Source: Pyrus communis (Eukaryota; Streptophyta; Magnoliopsida; Rosales; Rosaceae). Taken from it: DNA of 64,000 nt. Both the position numbers and the translations under genes were made by a program. This document shows, piece after piece, positions 61,691-64,000 of the stretch. The stretch covers positions 11,620,817 to 11,684,816 of the forward strand of contig NC_084806.1 of NCBI RefSeq assembly GCF_963583255.1, given 5' to 3'. Positions within the stretch are counted from its first letter, which is position 1. Each line of letters opens with the position of its first letter. The notes beneath the pieces are model-generated. The model did no database searches, was not told the DNA's origin, and worked only from the letters and a program-made list of their open reading frames with translations.

Positions 61691-61984
61691 ATTTAAGTGT
61701 GCTATGTTGTTATTTTATGTAATAATTTTAAGTGTACTATGTTGGTATTTTCTAATAATAAATAGAAGTGTCTTCTTGTGACAAGTCTTTTGTCTAGTAC
61801 ATTATCAAAATTATTGAAGACCGTTTGAATTATTGAAGGCATCTATTGTGCATCAAAGTGTGCAACAAAAAGTACAATAATTATTGAAGACATCTATACA
61901 AATGACAATTATAATTAATAAGTCATATAATAATTATAATTAATAAACCACATAAACTTAATACAATCGATAATTCATAAACTA

Positions 61985-62960
61985 CATAAACTTAATAATG
62001 ATATCCACCATCTTGAGTTGGTGGTGGACTTGGGATATAGCCTTGTGATGAATCATCATCTTGAAATTTACTCATTGTGGCATACCTTCACAAAATTTCC
62101 TTTTGCTTATCACGTAAGAACTTCTTCCTCTCTAGAGTGTATTTGCTAAGGTCCACCATCATGAAATTACATTCGAACCTTTCTTGTTCCCTATCCCTTT
62201 CGTGCATAATGGCAAAACGCATTCGGGCCGCTTCTTCCTCCTGAGAGCTATGACTTTTGGTTAATCTTGCAAATCCGGTAGCAATTTGTGCACTAATCGG
62301 ATCTTAGAACTTCCATTTTCTCTTTGCTTTCTTTTGCTTATCTCTTCCCGGGGGCCTTGCAAAAGAACAAGCTGGGGTCATTTCATCGACATCTTCATTG
62401 ACATCATTTATCTGTGCGGCTTCACTATGAAACAATATTCCCCATTGTTGGTCCGCATCAGTTCCCCACCTCGGACAATCCTTGAGGACATTCCAAGCAT
62501 GATGCAACTTAAAAGCTTGGTTTTTAGGTGTAGTTCTTGTCTTGTAAGTTGACATTGCTTTGTCACCCTATGCAAGAAATACATAAAAACAATTAGTTGC
62601 ATAATAATATTATGTACATGACAAATAAAATATCAACAAAGAAACTCAAAATTTCTGCCTTCCACTAGCCATGTCAACCACGGCTCTCTCCAAGCTTCCC
62701 TTCCATAAAGTGCACATTTTGTTGATAACCTTCTATCGATCATAAACACCACCACCTTCCCTTCGGCCGGCGTTGGAGTTTCATGGAACTTATCAACGAT
62801 TTTATACCACAAAATCTTTTTATTTTGATTTGTGCCAACGGCACCATCTTCGCTAATAGAAACTCATGCCAAGCATAAAGTAATATCTTCCTCAAAGGTC
62901 CAATTAGAATCTCTAATATGCTCTTTTACCATCTTGAAAAATTTGGAAATGGGAAGAAGT
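61985..62960 (-). pseudogene. Harbinger ORF1 remnant of element 2
   Basis: Exon 1 (about 62960-62650) keeps the Myb-like start (KEHIRDSNWTFEEDITL) but has a stop where Trp should be and a frameshift. Exon 2 (about 62570-61985) keeps TYKTRTTPKNQAFKLHHAW and DLSKYTLERKKFLRDKQ, with stops. The intron between them is retained. Compared with the intact ORF1 at 813-1785 it is clearly decayed. Confidence 0.85.
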
Positions 62961-63555
62961 GGTAGAAAGAAAAATTGGAAGAATTGTAGGAGAAAAGTGA
63001 GTTTTGTGTGGATGTTTGAACAAATACATAGGTATTTATTGAGTTTTTGGGTGAATTTTGAGTTAAATAAATTCTTTTAATTATTTTAACCGTTGAATTT
63101 AAATTTGGGCCGTTAAATATTTTTTTTTACCGTTAAATTTGATTATATTCAATCTCAGTCGTTTGATTCAATAAATATATAAATATAAAACAAAAAAAAA
63201 ATTTGAATGTAGGCCGTTGGATCAACCAACAACCTGTTGATTGCAGCTATTAGCTCGGCTGGTGCATGTGGCCGACATGCCCACATGGGTGAGGCCATGC
63301 TGGTCTGAAGCTATCTGAAGCTGCGCATGTCACTCGTGTGGGTTGTGGACATTTGGCACTCAAGCGCCCGATTTCAGTCACACTGGTGGGCCCACACCAA
63401 TTTTTGGGCTAAACTTGGGCCTGTATTTGACTTTGTTTTAGGTCCAATTTTTCACTTTGGGTTGGAATGGATTTGGGGGGAGGGGGAAATAGAAGGGGAA
63501 AAATAAGTTTTAGCACTTAGGTTGGAGTTGGCCTAAGAGGTAGGAGATTGAGTTA

Positions 63556-63678
63556 AGCCTTACAATAGATTAGAAATAATGGGGTTCAAATTTACCTTTA
63601 GCGAGAATCAAACCTAAAATTTCTCACTTACAAATGAAGAGGAATACCAGTAAACCGTAGTACTAAGTGACATAATAT
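63556..63678 (-). mobile_element. tRNA-derived SINE
   Basis: The minus strand reads CACTTAGTACTACGGTTTAC, then GTATTCCTCTTCATTTGTAA, then AGGTTTGATTCTCGCTAAAG, with pol III A- and B-like boxes, and ends near an A/T-rich tail. The wording matches a SINE family I remember from apple and pear; that part is memory. Confidence 0.65.
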
Positions 63679-63711
63679 CATCTTTATCAAAACATAAATA
63701 AATAAAAAAAG

Positions 63712-63868
63712 GGAGTTTTAACGAAAAGCCCACGGTACTGTTCATTTTAACGAAAAACCACATTTTTACACTAAAAAGTCAATCATGGTACTATTTACTT
63801 TATCCTTTATTTTGTTCTTATTATTAAAACTCAAAGTTTTCGAGCATTTTTCATTTGTTTTCCTATAA
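63712..63868 (+). repeat. Dispersed short repeat, copy 3 of 3 (best preserved)
   Basis: Contains GAGTTTTAACGAAAAGCCCA, CGAAAAACCACATTTTTACA, CACTAAAAAGTCAATCATGG and AAAACTCAAAGTTTTCGAGC. It shares order and spacing with 53332-53475 and 8031-8187. Confidence 0.75.
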
Positions 63869-64000
63869 AAATAAAGAGAGGCTCATTGATATCTGTTGTA
63901 GTGTAGCAAAGTAATTAGAATTGGATGAGTGGGAAATAAAGGCATCAGATATGTAGTTGAGAAAATTACAATGGGGAAGGTGGCCACTGTTTTTTTCCCC

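Larger units (their letters stand above)
60562..63533 (-). mobile_element. PIF/Harbinger element 2, internally deleted relative of element 1
   Basis: Terminal repeats GACCATCTCCAACC at the left and GGTTGGAGTTGGCC at the right, flanked by the 3-bp target TAA on both sides (60559-60561 and 63534-63536). Its right half is an inverted copy of 199-1800 (promoter, ORF1). Its left part keeps the transposase 5' region and 3' UTR but not the catalytic core. It also carries a Cassandra solo LTR. It cannot supply its own transposase but has both ends. Confidence 0.9.

Noticed and set aside
1..64000. CRISPR arrays, operons or a bacterial-type defence system
   Set aside because: No spaced identical repeats with unique spacers and no bacterial gene organisation; all genes are spliced plant genes or plant transposons.

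Overview
The window is nuclear DNA from a flowering plant, most likely a woody member of the rose family (apple/pear tribe). It is AT-rich, its genes are spliced with GT-AG introns, and most of it is transposable-element debris. The family call is an inference. It rests on a Cassandra solo LTR with a 5S-rRNA-like core, a tRNA-derived SINE, and a short dispersed repeat present three times, all of which I remember as common in apple and pear.

Only three host genes look intact. A MUTE-type stomatal bHLH gene lies at 16772-18083 (minus, three exons). A DsPTP1/MKP2-type dual-specificity phosphatase lies at 21881-25464 (minus, four coding exons plus a 5'-UTR intron). An NIP7;1-type aquaporin lies at 54027-55701 (plus, five exons). 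From memory, the Arabidopsis counterparts are the consecutive loci AT3G06120, AT3G06110 and AT3G06100. The window would then be a conserved three-gene block stretched by transposons, mainly between the phosphatase and the aquaporin. A fourth gene, an EDGP/basic-7S-globulin-like protein (28032-34104, minus), is dead: a Copia element sits inside it and it also carries a nonsense codon and a frameshift.

Layout: 199-3250 holds a PIF/Harbinger transposon with both genes. 3.3-16.7 kb is gene-free apart from a hAT-like element carrying a solo LTR and a Mutator-type MITE. 16.7-26.2 kb holds MUTE and the phosphatase; intron 3 of the phosphatase holds a Pack-MULE-like element nested in a MITE-like repeat. 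26.2-27.1 kb is a long-TIR element at the phosphatase promoter edge. 28-34 kb is the disrupted EDGP gene with Copia element 1. 34.6-39.5 kb is a young, nearly intact Copia element 2. 40.8-46.8 kb is a decayed Ty3/gypsy chromovirus with a MITE in one LTR. 47-53 kb is a graveyard of LINE ends, a truncated Copia, LTR-like DNA and a partial duplication of the phosphatase gene. 54-55.7 kb is NIP7;1. 60.6-63.5 kb is a deleted relative of the first Harbinger element, in opposite orientation and carrying the Cassandra solo LTR.

I found no undescribed multi-gene system. The most informative signals are the conserved gene block, several insertion histories that can be read from target-site duplications or an empty sister site, the Pack-MULE-like cargo, and a duplicated splice donor in NIP7;1.
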